Notes: generated by a model not told the origin, from the letters alone. DNA of 64,000 nt from Nocardia nova SH22a (GCF_000523235.1 NZ_CP006850.1:4526001-4590000); one strand, 5' to 3'; numbered from the stretch's first letter, positions 22,818-33,043 are shown. Numbers and translations are program-made.

Positions 22818-23777
22818 ATGAGTGCCCGTTCGCCGGGTGCCGTGCTGATCGTCTCCGAAACCGGCGATCTGCATGCCGACGCGATGGCCTCGACACTGCG
22901 AAACACCTACCGGCTCAACCCGATTCGCCTCGACATGCGCGACTTCCCGCACGAGAGCGGCAGTTTCCGCTTGGACCGCGCCGGTACCGCCAGGTCCCTG
23001 TCACATCTGGCCGGACTCGACGAAGTCACCACCGTCTGGTGGCGGCGGCCGCATCCGTGCCGGGTTCCCGGCGGCTTCCTCGGCGACGACGACGATTTCC
23101 GCCAGGCCGAATGCGACGGTTTCCTGCAGGGTCTGCTGTGGTCGATTCCCGCGATCTGGGTCAACGATCCCGCCGCCGACCGCACCGCCACCCGCAAGAT
23201 CGTGCAGCTCGACACCGCCCGCCGCTGCGGATTCGCCGTGCCCGAAACCCTGATCACCAACGATCCGGACGAGGCCCGCAGTTTCGTCGACTCCCGCGGC
23301 GGATCGGTGATCTTCAAACGCACCGGTACCGGCCGCGCGGAATTCACCGAGACCCGGATCGTCGGCGCCGACGAGATCGGGCGATTCGACACCATCCGGT
23401 CGGCGCCCACCACCTTCCAGGATTACGTCGAGGCCGAATGCGATCTGCGGGTGGTCTGGATCGACGGCGTGGAGTGGGCCGTACGGATCGACTCGCAATC
23501 CGGTGCGGGATGGGTGGATTCGCGGCTGGACACCTCCGTCGCGTTCACCCCCGAACGTCTGCCCGCCTCGGTGAGCAAGGCGCTGACGACCCTGATGGGC
23601 GCGCTCGGTCTCGTCTTCGGGGTGCTCGACATCCGGCTCGGGCTCGACGGCGAGTACTACTTCCTCGAGGTGAACCCACAGGGGCAGTTCGCCTATCTCG
23701 AGATCAAGACCGGGCTGCCGATCTTCGCCGGACTGGCCCGTTACCTCGTGTACGGCGAGGCCGTGGCGGGCGACTGA
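22818..23777 (+). CDS. MvdD-like ATP-grasp ribosomal-peptide maturase
   Basis: A 319-residue ATP-grasp ligase. The N-terminal part (about 1-110) resembles the MvdD pre-ATP-grasp domain (ILIVSETGD-type start, VWWRRP near 75). ATP-grasp motifs follow: FKRTGTGRAEF (nucleotide lysine), DYVEAECDLRVVWIDG, and the Mg ligands in DIRLGLDGEYYFLEVNPQGQ. This layout is that of graspetide (omega-ester peptide) maturases and the broader RimK-like group. GAGGG overlapping the upstream stop couples its translation to the tail-bearing neighbour. No transporter or protease is adjacent. The substrate is inferred from context only. Confidence 0.85.
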   Translation: MSARSPGAVLIVSETGDLHADAMASTLRNTYRLNPIRLDMRDFPHESGSFRLDRAGTARSLSHLAGLDEVTTVWWRRPHPCRVPGGFLGDDDDFRQAECDGFLQGLLWSIPAIWVNDPAADRTATRKIVQLDTARRCGFAVPETLITNDPDEARSFVDSRGGSVIFKRTGTGRAEFTETRIVGADEIGRFDTIRSAPTTFQDYVEAECDLRVVWIDGVEWAVRIDSQSGAGWVDSRLDTSVAFTPERLPASVSKALTTLMGALGLVFGVLDIRLGLDGEYYFLEVNPQGQFAYLEIKTGLPIFAGLARYLVYGEAVAGD

Positions 23778-23802
23778 GCGTCGGCGCGCGGGCCCATCGC
23801 TG

Positions 23803-24312
23803 TCAGGTGGCGTCGCGTTCGAGCGCGCCGAGCAGCAGACGCGCGATCCGGTCGAGTTCACCGCGATCGTCTTCCGACAGTGCCGACAGCAACCGGGTCT
23901 CGTTCTCGGTGTGCGCGGTCACCACCTCGTCGACCCGATCCCGGCCCACCGGGGTGAGCGCGACCCGGACCGCGCGCCGGTCCGCGCGATCGGCGACGCG
24001 CCGCACCAGCCCGGCCGACTCCAGGCGGTCCAGCCTGCCGGTCATCCCGGCCCGCGACAACATCAGGGTATCGGCCAGCACCGAGGGCGTCAGTTCGAAC
24101 GGCTCACCCGAACGCCGCAGTGCCGCAAGGACATCGAATTCGCCGCGCTGCAGACCGTGCGCGGTGAAGACGGCCTCGATCGCCCGTTCGGCGAGCACCT
24201 GCATCCGGCCCAGGCGGCCGATGATCGCCATCGCCCCGAGATCCAGATCGGGTCGTTCGGTCCGCCACTGCTCCACGATCGCGTCCACCGCATCGGTTCG
24301 TCGTTCAGCCAT
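23803..24312 (-). CDS. MarR family transcriptional regulator
   Basis: A 169-residue winged-helix regulator. MarR features are LQRGEFDVLAALRRSG (about 54-69), the recognition helix LADTLMLSRAGMTGRLDRLESAGLV (about 78-102) and the wing RRVADRADRRAVRVALTPVG. It is divergent from a cupin gene over 71 bp that include an ATTCG/CGAAT inverted pair, so it probably represses the cupin and itself. The ligand is unknown. Confidence 0.92.
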   Translation of the reverse strand: MAERRTDAVDAIVEQWRTERPDLDLGAMAIIGRLGRMQVLAERAIEAVFTAHGLQRGEFDVLAALRRSGEPFELTPSVLADTLMLSRAGMTGRLDRLESAGLVRRVADRADRRAVRVALTPVGRDRVDEVVTAHTENETRLLSALSEDDRGELDRIARLLLGALERDAT

Positions 24313-24352
24313 GGACGAATTCTATTCGATGGGATATAGTTCGGTAGCGAAT
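24312..24352 (+). promoter_or_regulatory. Cupin promoter and possible MarR site
   Basis: TATAGT (24335-24340) is a good -10 box for the plus strand, with TGGACG (24312-24317) 17 bp upstream as a weak -35. ATTCG (24324-24328) and CGAAT (24348-24352) form an inverted pair bracketing the -10, a plausible MarR binding arrangement. GGAGG follows before the cupin ATG. Confidence 0.45.
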
Positions 24353-24383
24353 TATCAAGCGCCGAACAATCCCGGAGGTTCCG

Positions 24384-24881
24384 ATGTCCACCGCCCGTAT
24401 CCCCGCCGCCGTCGTCCAGCCCGCCGAGGCCGAGGTCCGCGCCACCCCGGCCGTCACCATGCGACTGCTGCTGGATTCCGACCGGACCGGCGGCAGCGTG
24501 AGCACACTCGAGGTGACCATGACGCCCGGAGCCGACGGCGCGACACCGCACTATCACACCCAGTCCGATGAGCTGTTCTACGTCGCCGAGGGCGAATTGC
24601 AGGTGCTCGCGGGCGAGGAGATCCACACCGTCGGCGCGGGCGGCGCACTCTCGGTGCCGCGGTTCATGCCGCACGCCTTCGGCGCCGCACCCGGCTCGTC
24701 CGCACGGATCCTGATCGCGCTGACACCGGCGGTGCGGCGGTTCGGCTACTTCCGGCTGCTCGAACGGGTCGCCGCGGGCTCGGCCACCCTCGCCGAACTC
24801 GCCGCGACGCAGGACGAATACGACAACCATTTCGTCGACGCACCGCAGTGGTGGGCCGAACGCAATGCGAACCGATCCTGA
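24384..24881 (+). CDS. Cupin-domain protein
   Basis: A 165-residue single-domain cupin. The metal-binding motif 1 is PHYHTQSDELFYVAEGELQV (about 56-75), and motif 2 is around SVPRFMPHAFG (about 92-102). Such quercetinase-like or storage-type cupins bind Fe, Mn or Ni; the reaction is not predictable. The C-terminal 45 residues are helical (RFGYFRLLERVA...). It is divergent from and probably controlled by the adjacent MarR gene. Confidence 0.88.
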   Translation: MSTARIPAAVVQPAEAEVRATPAVTMRLLLDSDRTGGSVSTLEVTMTPGADGATPHYHTQSDELFYVAEGELQVLAGEEIHTVGAGGALSVPRFMPHAFGAAPGSSARILIALTPAVRRFGYFRLLERVAAGSATLAELAATQDEYDNHFVDAPQWWAERNANRS

Positions 24882-25004
24882 ATCCCGTTCGACCACAACG
24901 GATTCGGCACGAATACCCCTTCGGGTGCCGCCGCGCACCCGGCGGATCGCAGCACGGCACGCGCGGCGACCGGAACGGATGGTCGCCGCGTGCGAGACGG
25001 CCGA

Positions 25005-25247
25005 TCAGGCCTTGCTGACCGCCCTGCGCCGATTGGCCCCACCGCGGCTGCGGAGTTGCACATGCGACTCCACCAGAACGTTGTGGATGAATCCGTACGA
25101 GCGGCCGGTCTCTCGCGCCAGCGAACGAATGCTGGCACCCGCCTCGTATTGCTTCTTGAGCTGGTTCTGCAGCCTGTCGCGCGACGTACCCGTCACGCGC
25201 GTGCCCTTACCCAACTTCGACTTCCCCTGTGCGGGCCTGTCACTCAT
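25005..25247 (-). CDS. Small helix-turn-helix protein
   Basis: An 80-residue basic protein with a predicted helix-turn-helix at about 38-62 (ASIRSLARETGRSYGFIHNVLVES) and lysine/arginine-rich ends (KLGKGTRVTGTSRDRL, RSRGGANRRRAVSKA). It resembles a family of small conserved actinobacterial DNA-binding proteins. GGAGGAA precedes the ATG. It lies 140 bp downstream of the ABC-F gene start side, in its own unit. Confidence 0.85.
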   Translation of the reverse strand: MSDRPAQGKSKLGKGTRVTGTSRDRLQNQLKKQYEAGASIRSLARETGRSYGFIHNVLVESHVQLRSRGGANRRRAVSKA

Positions 25248-25387
25248 GGCTTCCTCCGGTCGCCGTGCAGCCTCATTCCAGGCTAGACACTCGACCGGCA
25301 GTGATCAACGCCTCAGTGTGATGAAACTCACCGATTGCGAGGATATTTCGGTACGCCCGGCGCGTCACCGGAAGGCATCCGCCACGC

Positions 25388-27019
<1,632 letters not shown>

Positions 27020-27118
27020 AACAGTCTCCTAGCACGATGGTGGACGGCACGATGGGAAATGGGCGCAATGCAACCACCCATTTTACCGGTCACCACCGCC
27101 CGCGACCGAATCGAGCCG

Positions 27119-27319
27119 TCACCGGCAATCGGGCCTGACCCGGATCTGGTCCGGACGGCAGGGTCGCCCGCCGTCGTGCCCCTCGTCCCAGTCGGTCAGC
27201 GAATGGCGGGCGCGCCGCAGCGCACGGCGGAACTCGGCGCGGTCCAGGCCCGGCGCGACGCTGTCGTAGACGCCCGCGCCGACGGCCGCCACGACCGCGA
27301 TGATCAGCAGTGTCGTCAC
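27119..27319 (-). CDS. Small membrane protein, uncertain
   Basis: A possible 66-residue protein starting at a GTG: one hydrophobic segment (TTLLIIAVVAAVGAGVYDSV, about 2-21) followed by a charged tail (LDRAEFRRALRRARHSLTDWDEG). I do not recognise it. Support is limited to the membrane segment and acceptable codon use; no good ribosome site is visible. Confidence 0.4.
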   Translation of the reverse strand: MTTLLIIAVVAAVGAGVYDSVAPGLDRAEFRRALRRARHSLTDWDEGHDGGRPCRPDQIRVRPDCR

Positions 27320-27470
27320 ATCGACAAGTCTGTGACCGGACCGCCCGCCGCACCAGAGCCAGTGCGCGAACACTGGCCCGCGACGAGGCTTTTCGCACCG
27401 TGGCATCGACCGGATCGCGGCACAGCTGCGAGACAGGTCCGGTCCAGCGTAGAAATCATCTTCTCATTTG

Positions 27471-27500
27471 TTGGAAATTGAATTCTCTCCTGTCTATTAT
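27471..27500 (+). promoter_or_regulatory. Predicted promoter of the DHA2 transporter gene
   Basis: TTGGAA (27471-27476) and TATTAT (27495-27500) are separated by 18 bp in an unusually AT-rich stretch 65 bp before the transporter ATG. The GAAGGAGAG ribosome site follows at about 27549-27557. Confidence 0.5.
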
Positions 27501-27565
27501 GTGATTCACCGCACTCAGGCCGCTGCGGGCCTACGTACGGGTAGCGGTGAAGGAGAGAACTATCC

Positions 27566-29215
27566 ATGGCAACCGCGACCACCAGCGTCGAGAGCCCCGA
27601 TGAGGACACCGGGCGGCTCGAGAATGCCTCCAAGCTCCGGGTCACACTCATCATCCTGGCCATCGTGGCGAGTACCGAGATCGTCCCGTTCCACTTCACG
27701 TTCATCGGGCTCACCGCTCGCTACATCGGTCAGTCCTTCCCGGAGCAGAGCGCCGGTCAGCTCACCTGGCTGACCACGCTGTACTCACTGGTCGGCGGCG
27801 TGGCGGTGCCGGTGTTCGGCAAGTTGTCGGATCTCGTCGGCAAGAAGAAGGTCATCCTCTTCTGCCTGGTGCTGTCGATCATCGGCTGTGCCATCGACGC
27901 GATGACCTCCTCGTGGACCCTGATGCTGGTCGGCCGCGGACTCCAGGGCCTGGCCTTCCCCGCGATCTTCGTGTCCTACGGCCTGATTCGCGATCTCGCA
28001 CCGCGGCGCTACCTCAACATGGCGATCGCGCTGGCCGGTGGCGGCACGGGCGTGGGCGCCATCCTCGGCCCCGTCATCGGCGGTGTGCTCACCGATCACT
28101 ACAGCTGGCGTTCGCTGTTCTGGTTCTGCGTGATCTGGACCGTGGTCACCATCCTGCCGCTGGCGCTGTTCGTCCCGGAGACCAAACTGCGCGCCAAGGT
28201 CAAGATCGATCTGCTCGGGGCGCTGCTGCTGGGCACCGGAATCGCGGGCGTGCTGATCTACCTCAGCAACGGCAGCACCTGGGGCTGGGGGCAGCTGTCG
28301 GCGCTGAGCTGGCTGATCGGCGGGGTGATCCTGCTGGTGCTGTTCTACGCCTGGGAGTTGTTCACGCCCGAGCCGATCATGGATCCGAAACTGTTGCGCG
28401 CCCCGCGCTTCGGCGGCATCCTCGTCGCGGCCTTCCTCTCGGTCGGCATCATGCAGGGCCTGTCCTACGCGATGGGCTATCTCGCCGAGACACCGGGCGG
28501 CGCCGCGGGCGACGCGGTCAAGAAGCAGATCGTCGACGGCGCCGCGGCCCAGGCCGCACAGCAGGCCTCCGAACAGATGCACATGCAGATTCCGCCGTCG
28601 ATGGTCACCCAGTACTTCTCGGTCGGGGGCACGCTGCCCGGATTCAACCTGACGCTGCTGCAGTTCACCATGCAGACGATGCTGGGCCTGGCGGTCGTCT
28701 ACGTCCTGGTCGCGCCGCTGTGCGGATGGATGTCGACCCGGATCGGGCTGCTCAAGCCCTACCTCGCCTCCACCGTCGCCTTCCTGGTGGGCTGCCTGCT
28801 GTTCGCCTGGTTCCACGACCACGTCTGGCAGATGGCGCTGATCGCGCTCGTGATCGGCATCGGCGCGGGCGCCTATCTCGGAACCCTGCCGAACATGGTG
28901 GTCGAGGCGGTACCGCAGGAGCAGCAGGGCATCAGTGCCGGAATGTACGGCGCCTTCAACAGTTTCGGCACCGCGGCCGCCACCGCCGCCGTCGCCGCGA
29001 TCATGTCGGCCAACCCACTGATTCTGCATATCAACGCCCCCGGGCACGTCGAAGACCGCAAACTGAATACCGGGCCGATGGCCCAGCTTCCCGACGGCGC
29101 GGCCTACACCGACATCTTCTACCTCTTCGCCGGCGCGGCGGCTGTCGCCTTGGTCCTGGCACTGGTGTTGCTGCGCTTCTACAACCGCCCCAGCACCGGC
29201 GCCACCGCGCACTGA
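27566..29215 (+). CDS. MFS transporter, DHA2-type (14 TM)
   Basis: A 549-residue major facilitator transporter of the drug:H+ antiporter-2 class with about 14 membrane segments. Motif A-like GKLSDLVGKKKV is at about residues 89-100 and motif C-like GAILGPVIGGVLTD at about 163-176. An unusual polar insertion of about 60 residues (GGAAGDAVKKQIVDGAAAQA ... VTQYFSVGG) interrupts two membrane segments in the second half and should lie outside. No regulator is adjacent, and the export substrate is unknown. Confidence 0.9.
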   Translation: MATATTSVESPDEDTGRLENASKLRVTLIILAIVASTEIVPFHFTFIGLTARYIGQSFPEQSAGQLTWLTTLYSLVGGVAVPVFGKLSDLVGKKKVILFCLVLSIIGCAIDAMTSSWTLMLVGRGLQGLAFPAIFVSYGLIRDLAPRRYLNMAIALAGGGTGVGAILGPVIGGVLTDHYSWRSLFWFCVIWTVVTILPLALFVPETKLRAKVKIDLLGALLLGTGIAGVLIYLSNGSTWGWGQLSALSWLIGGVILLVLFYAWELFTPEPIMDPKLLRAPRFGGILVAAFLSVGIMQGLSYAMGYLAETPGGAAGDAVKKQIVDGAAAQAAQQASEQMHMQIPPSMVTQYFSVGGTLPGFNLTLLQFTMQTMLGLAVVYVLVAPLCGWMSTRIGLLKPYLASTVAFLVGCLLFAWFHDHVWQMALIALVIGIGAGAYLGTLPNMVVEAVPQEQQGISAGMYGAFNSFGTAAATAAVAAIMSANPLILHINAPGHVEDRKLNTGPMAQLPDGAAYTDIFYLFAGAAAVALVLALVLLRFYNRPSTGATAH

Positions 29216-29256
29216 CCGCCGGGGCCGTCGTGGTCTGCCCGCGACGGCCCCCGCGG
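29216..29256 (+). terminator. Hairpin after the DHA2 transporter gene
   Basis: A 15-bp stem with one mismatch (29216-29230 with 29242-29256; core GGGGCCGTCG / CGACGGCCCC) begins one base after the stop codon. No U-tract, as is common in this GC range. Confidence 0.6.
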
Positions 29257-29288
29257 CCGCACCTGTACGACCAGAATGGGAGAACCAC

Positions 29289-29723
29289 ATGAGCGACTAC
29301 GACGGATCGGCATCCTTACCCGCCGAATCCCTGTGTCTCGCCGCCCGCGCACTCGGCGATCGGGTCCGCGCGGTGGTCCTGCACAGCCCCCGCCCGGTCT
29401 TCCTGTTCTATCTGGCGCAGACCTTCGATCAACTCGGCGCCCGCTGCGCGCGCGGGCTGCGGCCGGATCCGGCGACGCCCGCCGAGCAACTGTGCCTGTA
29501 TCTGATGCTCACCGACGTCGAACGCGGCGCCACCGGAATCGATCTGTCCCGGGAGCGGACGCGCCTCACCCACGGGACCGACGCCGACATTCGCGCCGAG
29601 GTCCGCGCGATCACCGGAAAGTCCGGGGACGCTTACGATTTCATCGCACTGGGCGATGTGCTGGCCGCCGGTGGGATGGGAGCGTTCTTCGCCCCGTTCG
29701 ACTCCACCGACATGGTGGCCTGA
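29289..29723 (+). CDS. Hypothetical protein
   Basis: A 144-residue soluble protein that I do not recognise. It is helical-looking (EQLCLYLMLTDVERGATGID at about 75-94) with genome-typical codon use. GGGAGA precedes the ATG. It follows the transporter hairpin by 32 bp and may be read through from it. Confidence 0.7.
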   Translation: MSDYDGSASLPAESLCLAARALGDRVRAVVLHSPRPVFLFYLAQTFDQLGARCARGLRPDPATPAEQLCLYLMLTDVERGATGIDLSRERTRLTHGTDADIRAEVRAITGKSGDAYDFIALGDVLAAGGMGAFFAPFDSTDMVA

Positions 29724-29738
29724 TGCCCGGGCCCGCGG

Positions 29739-30302
29739 TCACGCCGGGGGCCCGGCCCGCAGTCCACGCATCAGCAATGCCCAGGCCCGCCGGGCGGTGG
29801 CCTTGCGGTCCGGCAGGGGCGTCTTGATCAGGATCGCGGCCAGCATCGCCAGCGCCATGACCACATCGCCGGCCCCGAGGTCGGCGCGCAGCGCACCGCG
29901 CTGCTGCTCGAGTTTGCCGCCGATCAGATCCACCACCCGGCCGGACACCTCGAACAGGCGCGGGTCGTCGAATCCGGTCGGGTCGATGGTCGCGACGAAT
30001 CCGGCCGACTCCGCGATCTGATCGACGATGAAATCGAGCAGATCCTCCGCCGTGGTCGCGGGCCGCCGGGCCACCTGCTCGATCTCGACGATGTTGTCGT
30101 CGAACACCGCCAGGATCATCGATTCGCGGTTCGGGAAATGCCGGTAGAGCACGCCGGGACCGACCCCCGCCGCCCGGGCGATCGAACTCAGCGGTGCGTC
30201 GAATCCGTTCTCGGCGAACACTTCCCGCGCGGCGCGAACCAAAGCCCTCCGGTTCTCCGCAGCTGCCTTCGGCCCTCTGTTGGCCCGGGGTGACGCGGTC
30301 AT
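29739..30302 (-). CDS. TetR/AcrR family transcriptional regulator
   Basis: A 187-residue TetR regulator. The HTH lies at about residues 33-62 (APLSSIARAAGVGPGVLYRHF). I chose the ATG at 30302 (MTASPRANRG); upstream in-frame codons look non-coding. It is divergent from the cholesterol-oxidase-like gene with a large perfect palindrome in the shared interval, so it is the best candidate for controlling that gene. Confidence 0.88.
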   Translation of the reverse strand: MTASPRANRGPKAAAENRRALVRAAREVFAENGFDAPLSSIARAAGVGPGVLYRHFPNRESMILAVFDDNIVEIEQVARRPATTAEDLLDFIVDQIAESAGFVATIDPTGFDDPRLFEVSGRVVDLIGGKLEQQRGALRADLGAGDVVMALAMLAAILIKTPLPDRKATARRAWALLMRGLRAGPPA

Positions 30303-30459
30303 CGCACTGACGTTACCGCAACCGCCGCACCGCTCCCGCACGCCTCACGTCCCGCTTCCGGCTCCCCACGGCGCGAGCGGATTTCGCGGCACCCCGGCCA
30401 CCAGCAGTGCAACACGTTGCAGTTGACGCGACGCCAGCCGTCGTACACACTGCCCTAAC

Positions 30460-30481
30460 AACCGGACAACATTGTCCGGTT
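30460..30481. promoter_or_regulatory. Perfect palindromic operator upstream of the cholesterol-oxidase-like gene
   Basis: AACCGGACAA (30460-30469) and TTGTCCGGTT (30472-30481) are perfect 10-bp inverted copies separated by CA. The site lies 95 bp before the oxidase ATG and 157 bp before the divergent TetR gene. It does not resemble KstR or KstR2 boxes. A related half, TTGTCCGGAATCAT, occurs at 32890-32903 next to another TetR gene. Confidence 0.65.
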
Positions 30482-30576
30482 AATCATCGGACGCGTCGGC
30501 CTTCCACACCCTAATGCGTGACGGGACGAATCGGCCGATCAAAGTTACGTACCTGTAGGTCTCTTTTGGAGTGTGC

Positions 30577-32172
30577 ATGTCCCCGATGAAGCGACGCTCG
30601 TTCCTGGCCGGTGCCGCGGCCGCCGGACTGACCCTGGCCACCGCGGCCACCGCGAGCGCCCAGCCCTGGATGAGCACCGGGCGACGGACATCGGTCCCGA
30701 CGAACCGGGAAGATCATCGCGTCGTGATCATCGGATCCGGATTCGGCGGCGGCGTCAGCGCCCTGCGCCTGGCCCAGGCCGGAGTCGGTGTCCTGGTCCT
30801 CGAGCGGGGCATGCGCTGGCCCACCGGCCCGAACGCCGACACCTTCCCGCATCCCTCCCGCCCGGACAAGCGGATGCTCTGGCACAGTTCGGCGCCCCAG
30901 GTGCTGGGACGGCCGGTGGCGCTGGAGCCCTACGCGGGACTGCTCGAGACCGTGATCGGCGAGAACATGACGGCGGTGTGCGCGGCGGGCGTGGGCGGCG
31001 GCTCGCTGGTGTATCAGGGCATGACCCTGCAGCCGACCGAGGCCGCCTTCACGTCCGTGCTGCCCGCCGAATTGGATTACGCGACAATGGATCGCGTCCA
31101 CTACCCGCGGGTGGCCAAGATGCTCGGCGCCGAGGTCGCACCGGACGCGCTCATCGACAGCCCGAACTATCTGCCCTCGCGCGTGTTCGCCCGCAATGCC
31201 ACCGCGGCCGGATACCAGGTGTCGAAGATCCCGATGCCCATCGACTGGAACTTCGCCCTGCGGGAACTGCGCGGGGAGATGAAACCGTCCTACACCAACG
31301 GCGACTGCGCCCTGGGCGTGAACAACGGCGGCAAGCATTCGGTCGATGTCACCTACATGGCGCAGGCCGAGGCCACCGGCCGGGCCACCCTGCGCACGCT
31401 GCACGAGGTCACCGATGTCGCGATGCTGCCCGACGGCCGATGGCAGATCGACGTCGACCGCCTCGATCCCTCCGGGACGACCGTCGAGCATCTCGTCATC
31501 ACCGCCAAGGCGCTGATCATGGCGGCGGGCAGCGTCAACACCACGAAACTGCTGCTGCGGGCCGCGGCCAAGAACCACATCCCGGACATGCCCGACGGTC
31601 TCGGCGGCAACTGGGGCAACAACGGCGACCGGATCTTCACCTGGACCAGCCTCAGCGACGACTTCGGCACCGAACAGGGCGGCCCGGTCGTCTACGGCAG
31701 CAAGGAATGGGACGGGCCCGCCCTCCCGAACACCATCATCCAGGCGTCGATTCCGCCGAGCGGGGTCGACGCGCACTCGACGATGATGGTGGGCTTCGGC
31801 ATCACGAAGGGCCGCGGACATCTGGCCTACGACGCGGCCACCGACGACGCGAAGCTGTTCTGGCCCGCCGACGGCGATGCCGATCTGCAGGGCCGCATCG
31901 CCGAGCGCGCGCACGCCATCGCCGGGCCCGGCGGCACCCTGGTCGACACCAACGCCGTCGTGCCGAGCACCTGGCATCCGCTCGGCGGCGCCGCGATGGG
32001 GCAGGTCTGCGATCTCGAGGGCCGGGTGCACGGCAAACGCGGCCTCTACGTTCTCGACGGGGCGCTGATTCCGGGCAGCACCGCCGCGTGCAATCCGTCC
32101 ATGACGATCGCCGCGGTCGCCGAACGGGCACTCGACCGGATCGTCGCAAACGACATCGGCACGCTCATCTAG
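30577..32172 (+). CDS. Secreted cholesterol-oxidase-like GMC flavoprotein
   Basis: A 531-residue FAD enzyme of the class I cholesterol oxidase type (3-beta-hydroxysteroid oxidation and isomerisation). A Tat-type signal peptide, KRRSFLAG...ATASA, occupies residues 1-28. The FAD loop is VVIIGSGFGGGVSALRLAQ. Catalytic His467 in STWHPLGG and Asn506 in NPSMTI match the His/Asn pair of Streptomyces ChoA. GGAG precedes the ATG at 30577; a GTG at 30571 is possible. Its stop overlaps the convergent TetR gene by 4 bp. A related sterol oxidase function cannot be excluded. Confidence 0.88.
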   Translation: MSPMKRRSFLAGAAAAGLTLATAATASAQPWMSTGRRTSVPTNREDHRVVIIGSGFGGGVSALRLAQAGVGVLVLERGMRWPTGPNADTFPHPSRPDKRMLWHSSAPQVLGRPVALEPYAGLLETVIGENMTAVCAAGVGGGSLVYQGMTLQPTEAAFTSVLPAELDYATMDRVHYPRVAKMLGAEVAPDALIDSPNYLPSRVFARNATAAGYQVSKIPMPIDWNFALRELRGEMKPSYTNGDCALGVNNGGKHSVDVTYMAQAEATGRATLRTLHEVTDVAMLPDGRWQIDVDRLDPSGTTVEHLVITAKALIMAAGSVNTTKLLLRAAAKNHIPDMPDGLGGNWGNNGDRIFTWTSLSDDFGTEQGGPVVYGSKEWDGPALPNTIIQASIPPSGVDAHSTMMVGFGITKGRGHLAYDAATDDAKLFWPADGDADLQGRIAERAHAIAGPGGTLVDTNAVVPSTWHPLGGAAMGQVCDLEGRVHGKRGLYVLDGALIPGSTAACNPSMTIAAVAERALDRIVANDIGTLI

Positions 32173-32816
32173 CGCGGTACCACCGCATCGGATGATCGGC
32201 GCACGGCCTCGTCGTCGATCCAGTCGCCGATCATCCGGGCGGTCATATCGATGACCTCGCGCCGCTGCGCCTCGTCCACCTCCACGGCCGAGGCGCGCAG
32301 CACCGCCGAGAATCCGGTGTTGACCAGGACGAAGGTCATCATGTCGAACTCGTGGTCGTCCCCCGGGCCGAGGATCTGGATCAGCATCACCTTCATCAGC
32401 AGCCGCAACCGCGGTTCGAATTCGGGGATCCCGCTGCTGTAGAACTGCACCCCGGCGACCAGCGCCCGCACCAGCAGTGCGTTGGCGACCAACTCGTCGG
32501 CGATCGACCCGAGCAGCCTTGCGGTCAGCTCGTACGCCGTGGCATCCGACAGATCCAAAATCCGCTCGGTCGCACGCTTTTCGATGTTCTCGAGCAGCCG
32601 CGCGAGCAGTTCCTCGACGATGACGGTGCGGTCGGAGAAGTACCGGTACACCGTCCCGATACTCAGTCCCGCCTCGGTGGCGATGCGATTGGTCGAGGTC
32701 TGCGCGATGCCCCGCTCGCCGAACACCCGTGCCGCGGTGTCGAGGATGTGCTCGCGCGTGGCCTTGGCCCGCTCCTGGGTCGGCCGGCGCCGCTGTCCGG
32801 TGGCCCTCGACGCCAT
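32169..32816 (-). CDS. TetR/AcrR family transcriptional regulator
   Basis: A 215-residue TetR regulator. The HTH is at about residues 40-60 (TSTNRIATEAGLSIGTVYRYF). AGGAGGG lies 6 nt before the ATG. It converges with the oxidase gene and is divergent from a third TetR gene; the 227-bp divergent interval carries a palindrome and a half-site shared with the oxidase promoter. Confidence 0.9.
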   Translation of the reverse strand: MASRATGQRRRPTQERAKATREHILDTAARVFGERGIAQTSTNRIATEAGLSIGTVYRYFSDRTVIVEELLARLLENIEKRATERILDLSDATAYELTARLLGSIADELVANALLVRALVAGVQFYSSGIPEFEPRLRLLMKVMLIQILGPGDDHEFDMMTFVLVNTGFSAVLRASAVEVDEAQRREVIDMTARMIGDWIDDEAVRRSSDAVVPR

Positions 32817-32902
32817 CACACCCTCCTGCCCGGCCGTCCGCAGGCCGCCGTCATCGTAGCCGGACGACGGCCGGGTGAACGGCACCGAATTGTCCGGAAT
32901 CA

Positions 32903-32921
32903 TTTTCCCCACCCGGGAAAA
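32903..32921. promoter_or_regulatory. Palindrome between two divergent TetR genes
   Basis: TTTTCCC (32903-32909) and GGGAAAA (32915-32921) are perfect 7-bp arms around CACCC. TACTCT (32927-32932) just downstream could be the -10 box of the plus-strand TetR gene, so the palindrome would cover its promoter spacer. Confidence 0.5.
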
Positions 32922-33043
32922 ACGGCTACTCTGAGCGTCGCGGCGTCGTCGCCCAGCGTTGTGCGGCGCGCCGCGGCCGGTCGACGACCCCGACCGGCAG
33001 GGTGAGCCCGGCGCCGCCGGTGCGTACGACAGCGAGGGCAGCC

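Noticed and set aside
30303..30576. KstR or KstR2 box at the cholesterol-oxidase promoter
   Set aside because: The palindrome present (CCGGACAA / TTGTCCGG) does not match either known consensus.
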